This document shows positions 15,865 to 24,079 of a stretch of DNA of 64,000 nt, piece after piece. The stretch is from Xylanimonas oleitrophica. Lineage in GTDB: Bacteria > Actinomycetota > Actinomycetes > Actinomycetales > Cellulomonadaceae. The position numbers and the translations under genes were made by a program. Location: contig NZ_QKWH01000009.1 in the NCBI RefSeq assembly GCF_003244315.1, positions 56,051 through 120,050 on the forward strand, in the 5' to 3' direction. A model generated the notes under the pieces. The model did not search any database. It saw only the letters and a list, made by a program, of their open reading frames with translations, and was not told the origin of the DNA. Position 1 is the stretch's first letter; each line of letters starts with the position of its first letter.

Positions 15865-17946
15865 TCAGGCCCCGGGCAGCCCCACCGCCGCCGTCGGCTC
15901 GGCGTCGTCGTCCACCACCGGCGCCGCGAACTGCGACCGGTACAGGCGCGCGTACGCGCCGTCGGCGGCCAGCAGCGTCTCGTGGTCGCCCGTCTCGACG
16001 ATGCGCCCGGCCTCCATCACCACGATGACGTCGGCGTCGCGGATGGTCGACAGACGGTGCGCGATGACGAAGGACGTGCGCCCGCTGCGCAGCGCGTTCA
16101 TCGCCTGCTGCACCAGCACCTCGGTGCGGGTGTCCACCGAGCTCGTGGCCTCGTCGAGCACGAGGATCTCCGGGTCGGCCAGGAAGGCCCGCGCGATGGT
16201 CAGCAGCTGCTTCTCCCCTGCGGAGAGGCTGGTGGCCTCCTCGTCCAGCACGGTCGCGTAGCCGTCCGGCAGGGTGCGCACGAACGGGTCGACGTGCGTG
16301 GCCCGCGTGGCGGCGAGGAACTCCTCCTCGGTGATCTCCCGCCGCACGCCGTAGCGCAGGTTCTCCTCGATCGTGCCCTTGAACAGCCAGGCGTCCTGGA
16401 GCACCATGCCGACGCTGCCGCGCAGCGCGTCGCGGGTCAGGTCACGCGTGTCCACGCCGTCGAGCGTGATGCGCCCGCCGTCCACCTCGTAGAACCGCAT
16501 GAGCAGGTTGACCAGCGTCGTCTTGCCGGCACCGGTGGGGCCCACGATCGCCACGGTCTGCCCGGGTTCGGCGACCAGGTCGAGGTGCTCGATGAGCGGC
16601 TCGTCCGGCACGTAGGAGAACGAGACGTCCTCGAACGCCACGCGCCCGCGCACCCGCTCCAGCCGCACGGGCTCCTGCGGGTCGGGCTCCTGCTCGGGGG
16701 CGTCGAGCAGGTCGTGCACCCGCTCGATCGAGGCGACGCCGGACTGCAGCAGGTTCATCATCGACGCGATCTGCGTCAGCGGCTGCGTGAACTGCCGCGA
16801 GTACTGGATGAACGCTTGGACGTCGCCCAGGCTCAGCTGCCCGGAGGCGACGCGCAGGCCGCCCACCACGGCGACGATCACGTAGTTGAGGTTGGCGAGG
16901 AAGCCCAGCGCCGGCTGGATGGTGCCGGAGATGAACTGCGCCTTGCGCGAGGCCGTGTACAGCGCCTCGTTCTCGTCGGCGAACCGCGCCGCCGCGGCGT
17001 CCTGCTGCCCGTAGACCTTGACGAGCGCGTGCCCGGTGAACATCTCCTCGATGTGGGCGTTGAGGCGCCCGGTCGAGGCCCACTGCGCCACGAACTGCGG
17101 CTGGCTGCGCTTGGCGATCTGCGCCGTGACCACCACGGACAGCGGCACGGTCACCAGCGCCACGAGAGCCAGCAGCGGCGAGATGGAGAACATCATCGCG
17201 AGCACGCCCACCACCGTCAGCACCGACGTGACGAGCTGGGCGAGGGTCTGGGTCGTGGTCTGGGCGACGTTGTCGATGTCGTTGGTGACGCGCGAGAGGA
17301 TCTCGCCGCGCTGCTGCTTGTCCACGTGCGACAGCGGGATGCGGTGCAGCTTCGCCTCGACCTCGTCCCGCAGCCGGCGCACGGTGTTCTGCACCGCCAC
17401 CGTCATGATGCGCGCCTGGAGCCAGCCGAAGAGGAACGCTCCCAGGTAGACGGCGAGCACGAGCATCAGGATCTGTGCGAGGTGACCGAAGTCGATGCCC
17501 TGCCCGACGACGACGTGGTCCATCGCCGCGATCATGTCCGCCATGCGGTCCTGACCCTGGGCTCGCAGGCCCGCGACAGCCTCGTCGACGGTGGTGCCGG
17601 GCGGCAGGCTGCGCCCGAGCTGGGCACCCACGAACCCCTCGAAGATGACGTTGGTGCCCTCACCGAGGATGCGCGGTCCCACGACGGTCAGCGCCACCGA
17701 CACGATGCCGCACAGCGTCAGCCAGACGACGCGCGCCCGCTCCGGGCGCATCGACCGGGCGAAGCGGCGCAGCGACCCGGTGAAGTCCATCGGCTTGGCG
17801 ACGGGTGCGCCCAGCCCTCCCATCGGGCCGCCGTGGCCGCCGGGACCGCGCCGCGGGGGCGCGGCCTCGGTGGCTGCCGGTGCGGCAGGCCGCTGCTCCG
17901 GCGCCGAGCCGTCCGCTCCCTGGGGAGCCTTGCCGTCGGTGCTCAT
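15865..17946 (-). CDS. ABC exporter subunit B (canonical ATPase site)
   Basis: 693 aa. A low-complexity Gly/Pro/Ala N-terminus (1-55) precedes a six-helix type-I exporter domain and a nucleotide-binding domain with Walker A GPTGAGKTT, Walker B LVLDEATSSVD and the catalytic Glu. The signature is LSAGE rather than LSGGQ. Its ATG overlaps the stop of the partner gene (ATGA at 17943-17946). The pair forms a heterodimeric exporter of the multidrug (TM287/288-like) kind, probably extruding lipophilic compounds. It is the last gene of tetR-ABC-ABC and is followed by a strong hairpin. Confidence 0.92.
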   Translation of the reverse strand: MSTDGKAPQGADGSAPEQRPAAPAATEAAPPRRGPGGHGGPMGGLGAPVAKPMDFTGSLRRFARSMRPERARVVWLTLCGIVSVALTVVGPRILGEGTNVIFEGFVGAQLGRSLPPGTTVDEAVAGLRAQGQDRMADMIAAMDHVVVGQGIDFGHLAQILMLVLAVYLGAFLFGWLQARIMTVAVQNTVRRLRDEVEAKLHRIPLSHVDKQQRGEILSRVTNDIDNVAQTTTQTLAQLVTSVLTVVGVLAMMFSISPLLALVALVTVPLSVVVTAQIAKRSQPQFVAQWASTGRLNAHIEEMFTGHALVKVYGQQDAAAARFADENEALYTASRKAQFISGTIQPALGFLANLNYVIVAVVGGLRVASGQLSLGDVQAFIQYSRQFTQPLTQIASMMNLLQSGVASIERVHDLLDAPEQEPDPQEPVRLERVRGRVAFEDVSFSYVPDEPLIEHLDLVAEPGQTVAIVGPTGAGKTTLVNLLMRFYEVDGGRITLDGVDTRDLTRDALRGSVGMVLQDAWLFKGTIEENLRYGVRREITEEEFLAATRATHVDPFVRTLPDGYATVLDEEATSLSAGEKQLLTIARAFLADPEILVLDEATSSVDTRTEVLVQQAMNALRSGRTSFVIAHRLSTIRDADVIVVMEAGRIVETGDHETLLAADGAYARLYRSQFAAPVVDDDAEPTAAVGLPGA

Positions 17947-19694
17947 GCCGCCTCCTCGAGGGACATCTGGGAGGAGACGATCTCCTGGTAGGTCTCGTTG
18001 CCGGCGAGCAGCTCGGCGTGGGTACCGCGCCCCACGACCCGGCCGTGGTCGAGCACGAGGATCTGGTCGGCGTCGCGGATGGAGGCGACCCGCTGGGCGA
18101 CCACGATGACGGTGGCGTCCGCCGTCCGGGGCCGCAGCGCGGCCCGCAGCCGGGCGTCGGTGGCGTAGTCGAGGGCGGAGAACGAGTCGTCGAACAGGTA
18201 CACCAACGGACGGCGGACGACGGCGCGAGCGATGGCCAGGCGCTGGCGCTGGCCTCCGGAGAACGTCGTGCCGCCCTGAGCGACAGGTGCCTCCAGGCCC
18301 CCGGGGAGCGCCTCGACGAAGTCGCGCGCCTGCGCCACCTCCAGCGCCTCCCACATCTCCTCCTCGGTGGCGTCGGGCTTGCCGTACCGCAGGTTGGAAG
18401 CCACCGTGCCGGAGAACAGGAACGCCTTCTGCGGCACCAGCCCGAGCAGGGAGCCGAGGTCGGCCGGGGCCAGGTCCCGCACGTCCACGCCGTCCAGCAG
18501 CACCCGCCCACCGGTGACGTCGAACAGGCGGGGCACCAGGTTCAGCAGCGTCGTCTTGCCCGCACCCGTAGAGCCGATGATCGCGGTCATGGTGCCGGGC
18601 TCGGCCGTGAAGGTCAGCCCGGACAGCACAGGGGCGTCGGCGCCGGGGTAGCGCAGCTCGACGTCCTCGAAGGTGACCTGGCCGCGCGGCCCCGCCCCGC
18701 CGGCCAGGTCGGCCAGCGGCACGGACGACGACGGCGCCACCACCGACGTCTGCGTGCCGAGCACCTCGCCGATCCGGTCCGCGGCGACGGCGGCGCGAGG
18801 CACCATCATCACCATCATCGTGGACATCATCACGGCCATGAGGATGTACATCAGGTAGGAGAGGAACGCCGTCAGGGAGCCGACCTGCATGCCGCCGGAC
18901 TCGATGCGCTGGGCGCCGAACCACAGCACCGCCACGCTGGACGCGTTCATCACCAGCATGACGGCCGGGAACGCCAGCGCCATGAGCTTGCCGGCACCCA
19001 GCGACGTCTCGTAGAGGTCCTGGTTGGCCGCCCCGAACCGCTCGGCCTCGCGCCGCTCGCGCACGAACGCCCGCACCACGCGCAGCCCCGTGATCTGCTC
19101 GCGCAGCACCCCGTTGATGACGTCGATGCGCCCCTGCATGGCACGGAAGTAGGGCACCATCCGCCACAGCAGCAGCCCCATGGTGACGCCCAGCACCGGC
19201 ACCACCAGCAGCAGGAGCGCGGACAGGCGAGGGTCCTCCTGGAGCGCCATGATGACGCCGCCCACCAGCATGATGGGCGCCATCACCATGATGGTGAAGG
19301 TCATGAGCACCACCATCTGCACCTGCTGGACGTCGTTCGTGGTCCGCGTGATGAGGCTGGGGGCGCCGAACCGGCCGACCTCGCGGGCGCTGAAGCCCTG
19401 CACGGCGTCGAACAGGTCGCGGCGCAGGTCGCGCCCGAACGCCGTCGCGGCGCGGGCGCCGAGGTAGACGGCGCCGACGGCGCAGACCACCTGGCCGAGG
19501 CTCACGGCGAGCATCCACCCGCCGGTGCGCCAGATGTAGTCGATGTCGCCCTGGGTGACGCCCTCGTCGATGATGTCGGCGTTGAGCGAGGGCAGGTAGA
19601 GCGAGGCGAGCGTCTGGACGAGCTGCAGCACGAGCAGCGCGAGCACGGCGAGGCCGTACGGCCGCAGGTATCTGCGGGCCAGGGTGAAGAGCAT
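17943..19694 (-). CDS. ABC exporter subunit A (degenerate ATPase site)
   Basis: 583 aa; six membrane helices (about 12-320) followed by the ATPase domain. Walker A is GSTGAGKT (374-381) and the signature FSGGQ (478-482). Walker B reads LFDDSFSALD (500-509), in which the catalytic glutamate is replaced by Asp. Such a change marks the degenerate site of heterodimeric exporters, so this subunit must pair with the product of the next gene. Its ATG shares one base with the tetR stop (TGATG), which indicates co-translation with the regulator. Confidence 0.92.
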   Translation of the reverse strand: MLFTLARRYLRPYGLAVLALLVLQLVQTLASLYLPSLNADIIDEGVTQGDIDYIWRTGGWMLAVSLGQVVCAVGAVYLGARAATAFGRDLRRDLFDAVQGFSAREVGRFGAPSLITRTTNDVQQVQMVVLMTFTIMVMAPIMLVGGVIMALQEDPRLSALLLLVVPVLGVTMGLLLWRMVPYFRAMQGRIDVINGVLREQITGLRVVRAFVRERREAERFGAANQDLYETSLGAGKLMALAFPAVMLVMNASSVAVLWFGAQRIESGGMQVGSLTAFLSYLMYILMAVMMSTMMVMMVPRAAVAADRIGEVLGTQTSVVAPSSSVPLADLAGGAGPRGQVTFEDVELRYPGADAPVLSGLTFTAEPGTMTAIIGSTGAGKTTLLNLVPRLFDVTGGRVLLDGVDVRDLAPADLGSLLGLVPQKAFLFSGTVASNLRYGKPDATEEEMWEALEVAQARDFVEALPGGLEAPVAQGGTTFSGGQRQRLAIARAVVRRPLVYLFDDSFSALDYATDARLRAALRPRTADATVIVVAQRVASIRDADQILVLDHGRVVGRGTHAELLAGNETYQEIVSSQMSLEEAA

Positions 19695-20401
19695 CAGCGG
19701 TCCTGTGCGGGTGCGGTGGGAACGGCGTCGGAGGTCCCGGCGTCGGAGTTCGGGGACGGGCTCAGCAGCCCGTGCACGAGCGCGTCGGCCACGACCGCGG
19801 CGGGCAGGGCCGGCAGCAGGTGGTCGACGCGCGCGTGGGTGCCGGCGATGGCCGACTCGAGCAGGGCGACCGCGACGTCGAGCGGTACGCGCAGGCGGGC
19901 CTCGTCAGGCCGGAGCACGGCGTGCAGACCCTTGAGGGTGGCCTGGCGCTGCAGCTCCCGCTGACCGAAGAGCTCCGCTCGGAGCTCCTCCATCCGCTCG
20001 TGCGGCACCTCGGCTGCGGCCGTGCGTGCGTGCAGCTGCCGCAGCACGCCCATCCAGCGCACGACGTCGCCCATCCGCGCGCGGCCGAGCTCGATCACCT
20101 GCTCCAGCCTCTGCTCCAGGGGTGCCGAACGGTCGACGGCAGCGAGCTCGGCGCGAGTCTCGGCCGGTCGCGACGCACGGCGCAGCCCTTCGATGGCGGC
20201 CTCCCCCACCAGGCTGTGCTTGTCGGGGAACACGCGGAACAGGGTGCCCTCGGCGACACCGGCTGCGGCGGCCAGCTCCTTGGTGGTGACGTCCGGGCCC
20301 CGCTCGGCCACGAGCGGCATGACGGCGTCGATGACGGCCGCGCGCCGGTCGTCGGGAGCGAGAGGCGCGGCGCGGCGCCGGGTGCTGTCAGTGGTGGCCA
20401 C
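19694..20401 (-). CDS. TetR-family repressor of the adjacent ABC exporter
   Basis: 235 aa from the GTG at 20401. The helix-turn-helix is visible in TTKELAAAAGVAEGTLFRVF followed by PDKHSLV (about 38-65), and the C-terminal half is the variable ligand-binding domain. The start is fixed by a TACCGT -10 box 6 bp upstream (leaderless). A 16-bp inverted repeat just above that box is the likely operator, giving autoregulation and control of the two exporter genes, which follow with a one-base overlap. An in-frame extension to 20458 would run through the operator and is rejected. Confidence 0.92.
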   Translation of the reverse strand: MATTDSTRRRAAPLAPDDRRAAVIDAVMPLVAERGPDVTTKELAAAAGVAEGTLFRVFPDKHSLVGEAAIEGLRRASRPAETRAELAAVDRSAPLEQRLEQVIELGRARMGDVVRWMGVLRQLHARTAAAEVPHERMEELRAELFGQRELQRQATLKGLHAVLRPDEARLRVPLDVAVALLESAIAGTHARVDHLLPALPAAVVADALVHGLLSPSPNSDAGTSDAVPTAPAQDR

Positions 20402-20407
20402 TCGCGC

Positions 20408-20432
20408 ACGGTAGATGAGTGAGCACTCACTC
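20408..20432 (-). promoter_or_regulatory. tetR promoter -10 box and TetR operator
   Basis: The -10 TACCGT (20408-20413) lies 6 bp before the GTG. Immediately upstream, GAGTGAG-CA-CTCACTC (20417-20432) is an inverted repeat with 7-bp perfect arms placed in the -10/-35 spacer, as expected of an autorepressor site. Confidence 0.75.
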
Positions 20433-20456
20433 CGCAACATCCTGGGCGCAGGGAGC

Positions 20457-20496
20457 ACGACGGCCCCCGCTCGTCAGGACGAGCGGGGGCCGTCGT
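20457..20496 (-). terminator. Very strong hairpin after the SPFH gene
   Basis: Two 19-nt arms (20457-20475 and 20478-20496) are perfectly complementary, making a stem of at least 18 bp. It starts 25 bp past the stop of the gene at 20521 and insulates the tetR promoter from read-through. Confidence 0.85.
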
Positions 20497-20520
20497 GGGC
20501 CGTCATCGGCCGTCATCGCG

Positions 20521-21699
20521 TCAGGCGCGTGGCTGGGGGTCCACCGGCGGAACCGGCGGCTCGCCACCGGCCGGGTGCTGGCCGGCCTCAGAGGCACGGT
20601 CGAACGGAGCGCCGGAACGGGTGCCCGAGCTCGTCGCGTCGGCCGCGGCCGCCTCAGACTGCCGCTTGGCCTCTCGCAGCGCCTCCGCCGGGTCCGTCAG
20701 GGCACCTGCCCCGATGGTCTCCATCCGCTCACGACGCAGGGCCTTGCTCGCCTCCGACTCCTCCCCCGAGGGCGCCGCGCCGTCCGGGTCCGCGGGCACG
20801 CCCGGGATGCCGGAACCGCCGAAGCCCTTCGAGATGGAGCCCAGCGCAGCGGTGAACTCGGTGGGCACCACCCAGAGCTTCGAGGCCGTGCCGTTGGCGA
20901 TCTGCGGCAGCATCTGCAGGTACTGGTAGGCCAGCAGCTTGGGGTCCGCGTCACCGGTGTGGATGGCGTCGAAGACCTGGAGGATCGCACGCGCCTCACC
21001 CTCGGCGCGGAGCACCTGGGCCTGGGCGTCACCTTCGGCACGAAGGATCTGCGACTGCTTCTCACCCTCGGCCGTGAGGATCTGCGACTGCTTGACACCC
21101 TCGGCCGTGAGGATCGCGGCGCGGCGGTCACGCTCGGCGCGCATCTGCTGCTCCATCGCGCCCTGCACGCTCGCCGGCGGCTCGATCGACTTGAGCTCGA
21201 CACGGTTCACACGCACGCCCCAGCGGCCGGTCGCCTCGTCCAGCACGCCACGGAGCTGGCCGTTGATCTGGTCACGGCTCGTGAGCGTCTGCTCCAGGTC
21301 CATCGACCCCACGACGTTGCGCAGGGTGGTGACGGTGAGCTGCTCGATACCGGTGATGTAGTTCGCGATCTCGTACACGGCCGACTTCGGCTCGGTCACC
21401 TGGAAGTAGATGACCGTGTCGATCGACACCACGAGGTTGTCGGAGGTGATGACCGGCTGCGGCGGGAAGGAGACCACCTGCTCGCGCAGGTCCACCCCGG
21501 CACGCACCTTGTCGATGAACGGGACCAGCAGGTGCAGGCCCGGCTCGAGCGTGCGGGAGTAGCGCCCCAGCCGCTCGACGATCAGCGCGGTGGCCTGCGG
21601 CACGATGCGCACCGCCTTGACCAGCGCCGTCACCACGACGATCAGCAGGACGATCAGGACGAGGTACAACAACCCCTGCCCCGCGTTCACACCTTCCAC
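20521..21699 (-). CDS. SPFH/band-7 (stomatin-like) membrane protein
   Basis: 392 aa from the GTG at 21699 after GGAGGGGAG. One N-terminal membrane helix (about 9-30) is followed by the SPFH domain starting VRIVPQATALIVERLGRYSR. A coiled coil then contains a repeated heptad-like unit (ILTAEGVKQSQ, ILTAEGEKQSQ, ILRAEGDAQAQ, VLRAEGEAR). The C-terminal tail of about 90 residues is disordered and Pro/Ser/Ala-rich. Such proteins scaffold membrane microdomains or act with FtsH-type proteases. The NfeD gene lies directly upstream, the usual partner; a hairpin and about 130 bp separate them. Confidence 0.93.
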   Translation of the reverse strand: MEGVNAGQGLLYLVLIVLLIVVVTALVKAVRIVPQATALIVERLGRYSRTLEPGLHLLVPFIDKVRAGVDLREQVVSFPPQPVITSDNLVVSIDTVIYFQVTEPKSAVYEIANYITGIEQLTVTTLRNVVGSMDLEQTLTSRDQINGQLRGVLDEATGRWGVRVNRVELKSIEPPASVQGAMEQQMRAERDRRAAILTAEGVKQSQILTAEGEKQSQILRAEGDAQAQVLRAEGEARAILQVFDAIHTGDADPKLLAYQYLQMLPQIANGTASKLWVVPTEFTAALGSISKGFGGSGIPGVPADPDGAAPSGEESEASKALRRERMETIGAGALTDPAEALREAKRQSEAAAADATSSGTRSGAPFDRASEAGQHPAGGEPPVPPVDPQPRA

Positions 21700-21753
21700 G
21701 AACTTGCTCCCCTCCGACTCGGCTGCTCACGCCGTCGCGACGCGAGGTCCTCC

Positions 21754-21778
21754 GCCGGCCCGCGCGCTGCGGGCCGGC
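21754..21778 (-). terminator. Hairpin between nfeD and the SPFH gene
   Basis: GCCGGCCCGC / GCGGGCCGGC, 10-bp arms with a 5-nt loop. It lies 50 bp after the nfeD stop, so read-through into the SPFH gene is probably partial. Confidence 0.55.
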
Positions 21779-21826
21779 CCTGGTGAACGGTCCGCAGGCC
21801 GGTCCCGGCCCCGGACGCGCCCCCGT

Positions 21827-22339
21827 TCAGGCGATGCTCGGCGCCCCGGACGGCGAGGCACCTGCGGGACCCTCGGCCCCGCCCGCCTCCGCGTGCAGCG
21901 GCGCCACCACGGCGGTGGCGCCCTCGATCCTCAGCACCACGACCTCCGTGCCCGCGGACAGGCTCGCGGAGCCGGGCTTGCCGTCCTCCGGCAGGCGCGC
22001 GCTCCACACCTCGCCCACGAGCTTGATCCGCCCGCCCTGCTCGGTGACCTCGCCGACGACGACGGCGGTGCGGCCCACGTGGGCGGCCGCGTTCGTCTCC
22101 GTGAGCGGCACACGGTGACGCAGGTGGCGCAGCAGCCAGGGGCGCAGCGTGACCAGCAGCACCGTGGCCACGACCACGGCGATCACGATCTGGAGCCAGA
22201 GCGGCGCGCCGGCAGCCTGCGCGGCCGCGCCCGCCAGGGCACCGCCCGCCAGCATCAGGAGCACCAGCTCGAGCGACACCATCTCGACGACCACCAGCAC
22301 GAGCGCGACGCCGACCCACCACAGCCAACCCAGGTCCAT
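21827..22339 (-). CDS. NfeD-family membrane protein
   Basis: 170 aa. Two to three membrane segments (about 5-72) lead into a C-terminal soluble OB-fold-like domain (GRTAVVVGEVTEQGGRIKLV, then GEVWSARL...). This is the short NfeD form that pairs with SPFH proteins. The ATG at 22339 is chosen because GAAGGGG lies 7 bp upstream; the GTG at 22354 sits inside that binding site. The last 20 residues are Gly/Ala/Pro-rich. Confidence 0.9.
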   Translation of the reverse strand: MDLGWLWWVGVALVLVVVEMVSLELVLLMLAGGALAGAAAQAAGAPLWLQIVIAVVVATVLLVTLRPWLLRHLRHRVPLTETNAAAHVGRTAVVVGEVTEQGGRIKLVGEVWSARLPEDGKPGSASLSAGTEVVVLRIEGATAVVAPLHAEAGGAEGPAGASPSGAPSIA

Positions 22340-22386
22340 CGTCGACCCCTTCACCTAAAGCCAGGCGTTCACAGACTTTTGCCCGA

Positions 22387-22392
22387 ACTTTA
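22387..22392 (-). promoter_or_regulatory. Probable -10 box of the nfeD promoter (TAAAGT)
   Basis: TAAAGT lies 47 bp before the nfeD ATG in an AT-richer patch, with TTCCTC 17 bp further upstream as a weak -35. This would give a leadered message with the visible Shine-Dalgarno. Confidence 0.45.
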
Positions 22393-22439
22393 CCAAAGAG
22401 CCGGGCCGAGAGGAACTGCTGGCTCGAGTGAGCAGGCGG

Positions 22440-23249
22440 TCAGTGCCGGGCCTGGCGCGCCGCACCCCGCGCGGCCCGCGCCAGCCAGCGGCCACCGCCG
22501 TGCGCCACGAGGAGCTCGACACCGAAGGCCGCCGAGAGGTTCTCCGCCGTCAGCACCTCCTCCAGCGGGCCGGCCGCCTGGATGGTGCCGTGCCCCAGGA
22601 GCAGCAGGTGGGTGAACCCGGGCGGGATCTCCTCCACGTGGTGGGTCACCAGCACCAGCACCGGAGAGGCCGCGTCCTGCGCGATCTCCGACAACGCGCC
22701 GACCAGCTCTTCGCGACCGCCGAGGTCCAGGCCGGCGGCCGGCTCGTCGAGCAGCAGCAGCTCCGGGTCGGTCATCAGGGCGCGGGCGATCTGCACCCGC
22801 TTGCGCTCCCCCTCCGACAACGTTCCGTAGGTGCGGTCGGCCAGCGTGTCGACGTCGAACGCGGCCAGCAGGCTCTGCGCGCGGGAGGAGTCCATCTCCT
22901 CGTACTCCTCGCGCCAGCGGCCGGTCACCCCGTAGGCGGCCGTCAGGACGACGTCGCGCACCGTCTCCGAGGCCGGGATCCGCTCGGCGAGAGCCGCCGA
23001 CGACAGCCCGATCCGGGGTCGCAGCTCGAACACGTCGACCTTGCCCAGCGTCTCGTCCAGGATGTGCGCCGTGCCCGACGTCGGGTGCATGCGCGCAGAG
23101 ACGATCTGCATGAGCGTGGTCTTGCCGGCGCCGTTGGGTCCCAGCACCACCCAGCGCTCGCCCTCGTTCACCTGCCAGTCCACCGAGTCGAGGATCGTGG
23201 TGCTGCCGCGCCGGACGGTGACGCCCTTCAGGTCGAGAACCGTGCTCAT
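22440..23249 (-). CDS. ABC transporter ATP-binding protein (stand-alone)
   Basis: 269 aa. Walker A GPNGAGKTT, signature LSEGERKRVQIARAL and Walker B LLLLDEPAAGLD are intact. The signature has Glu in place of the first Gly of LSGGQ. No permease gene is adjacent, and the sequence resembles actinobacterial orphan ATPases of the YlmA/ModF-like kind, so its transport partner, if any, is elsewhere. The ATG at 23249 begins MSTVLDLKGVTVRRG, a typical domain start. The gene is divergent from the next one with only 30 bp between them. Confidence 0.9.
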   Translation of the reverse strand: MSTVLDLKGVTVRRGSTTILDSVDWQVNEGERWVVLGPNGAGKTTLMQIVSARMHPTSGTAHILDETLGKVDVFELRPRIGLSSAALAERIPASETVRDVVLTAAYGVTGRWREEYEEMDSSRAQSLLAAFDVDTLADRTYGTLSEGERKRVQIARALMTDPELLLLDEPAAGLDLGGREELVGALSEIAQDAASPVLVLVTHHVEEIPPGFTHLLLLGHGTIQAAGPLEEVLTAENLSAAFGVELLVAHGGGRWLARAARGAARQARH

Positions 23250-23267
23250 GACGCCCGACCTTATCGG

Positions 23268-23273
23268 TAACCT
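23268..23273 (+). promoter_or_regulatory. -10 box of a leaderless promoter (TAACCT)
   Basis: TAACCT stands 6 bp before the GTG at 23280; no Shine-Dalgarno is present. Confidence 0.65.
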
Positions 23274-23279
23274 GGGCGC

Positions 23280-24053
23280 GTGCCCGCCGACCCGACCGCG
23301 CTCCCGCGCGCCGCCGTGCTCGCGCTGTGGCTGGCGACCGACGGGGCGGCACCCGGCGTCGTCGTGCGCTGCGTGCAGGGCGACGACGAGCCCCACACCG
23401 TCACCGGCCTGCCTGGCTTCGCCGGCGACAGCGCCGGTCTGAAGGACCTCGTCGAGACGTGGACCAGCGGTCCCCGCGAGGTCTGCGCTCCCCTCCCCGC
23501 CCCCGGGGACCCCTCGGGCGTCCCCGCCGCCGCGAGCGCCGCGGCCACCGAGGCCGGCGAGTGCGTGCTGGTGTCCACCCGGGGCGGGTCGTGGGCGGTG
23601 GTGCCTCGGATCACCGAGTTTGGCTCGGTGCTCGAGCTCGGCCACCTGGTCGCCTGGGACGTGCGGCCCGTCCCCGCCTGGTCCACCGCGCTGGCCGGCG
23701 CCGTCGGATCGCTGGCCGACGCCGAGCGCGAGCTGCGCACCTCCCTGATCACGGCGACGGAGGCGCTCGACTCGCTGGACGTCGCGCGCTGGCGCGACGA
23801 CGCCGCCGACGCCATCGAGGCGGTCCGCAGCTCCTCCACCGACGCGTGGCCGGTGCCCGCTCTCGACGGTCGCCGGGCGCGGGTGCTGCAGCTGGCCACC
23901 CGCCTGCTCGCCATCGTGGACCTCGCGACCGACGACGACGGCGGGGCCGTCAACCTGTGGCAGGCGGACCAGCGCTCGACGGCGCTGCGCGAGGTGGAGC
24001 GCACCGCCCGCCACGCGATCGCCGCGGCGACGTACGGACGCGTCCCGGCCTGA
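23280..24053 (+). CDS. Conserved hypothetical protein (257 aa)
   Basis: Soluble alpha/beta protein with no signal peptide or membrane segment. The first 110 residues are mixed and include the core RGGSWAVVPRITEFGSVLELGHL. The second half is helical (SLADAERELRTSLITATEALDSLDVARWRDDAADAIEAV is split by no gaps in the frame). The start is set by the leaderless -10 box. I do not recognise the family. It shares a 30-bp bidirectional promoter region with the orphan ATPase, which may mean joint control. Confidence 0.75.
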   Translation: MPADPTALPRAAVLALWLATDGAAPGVVVRCVQGDDEPHTVTGLPGFAGDSAGLKDLVETWTSGPREVCAPLPAPGDPSGVPAAASAAATEAGECVLVSTRGGSWAVVPRITEFGSVLELGHLVAWDVRPVPAWSTALAGAVGSLADAERELRTSLITATEALDSLDVARWRDDAADAIEAVRSSSTDAWPVPALDGRRARVLQLATRLLAIVDLATDDDGGAVNLWQADQRSTALREVERTARHAIAAATYGRVPA

Positions 24054-24079
24054 GTGGCGCGCCTGCGCGCAGCCCTCGC

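Noticed and set aside
17805..19964. Long His-rich open frame on the plus strand (about 719 codons)
   Set aside because: It is the antisense of the two ABC exporter genes and tetR; the His runs are mirror images of Met/Val-rich membrane helices, and it has no domain or ribosome binding site.
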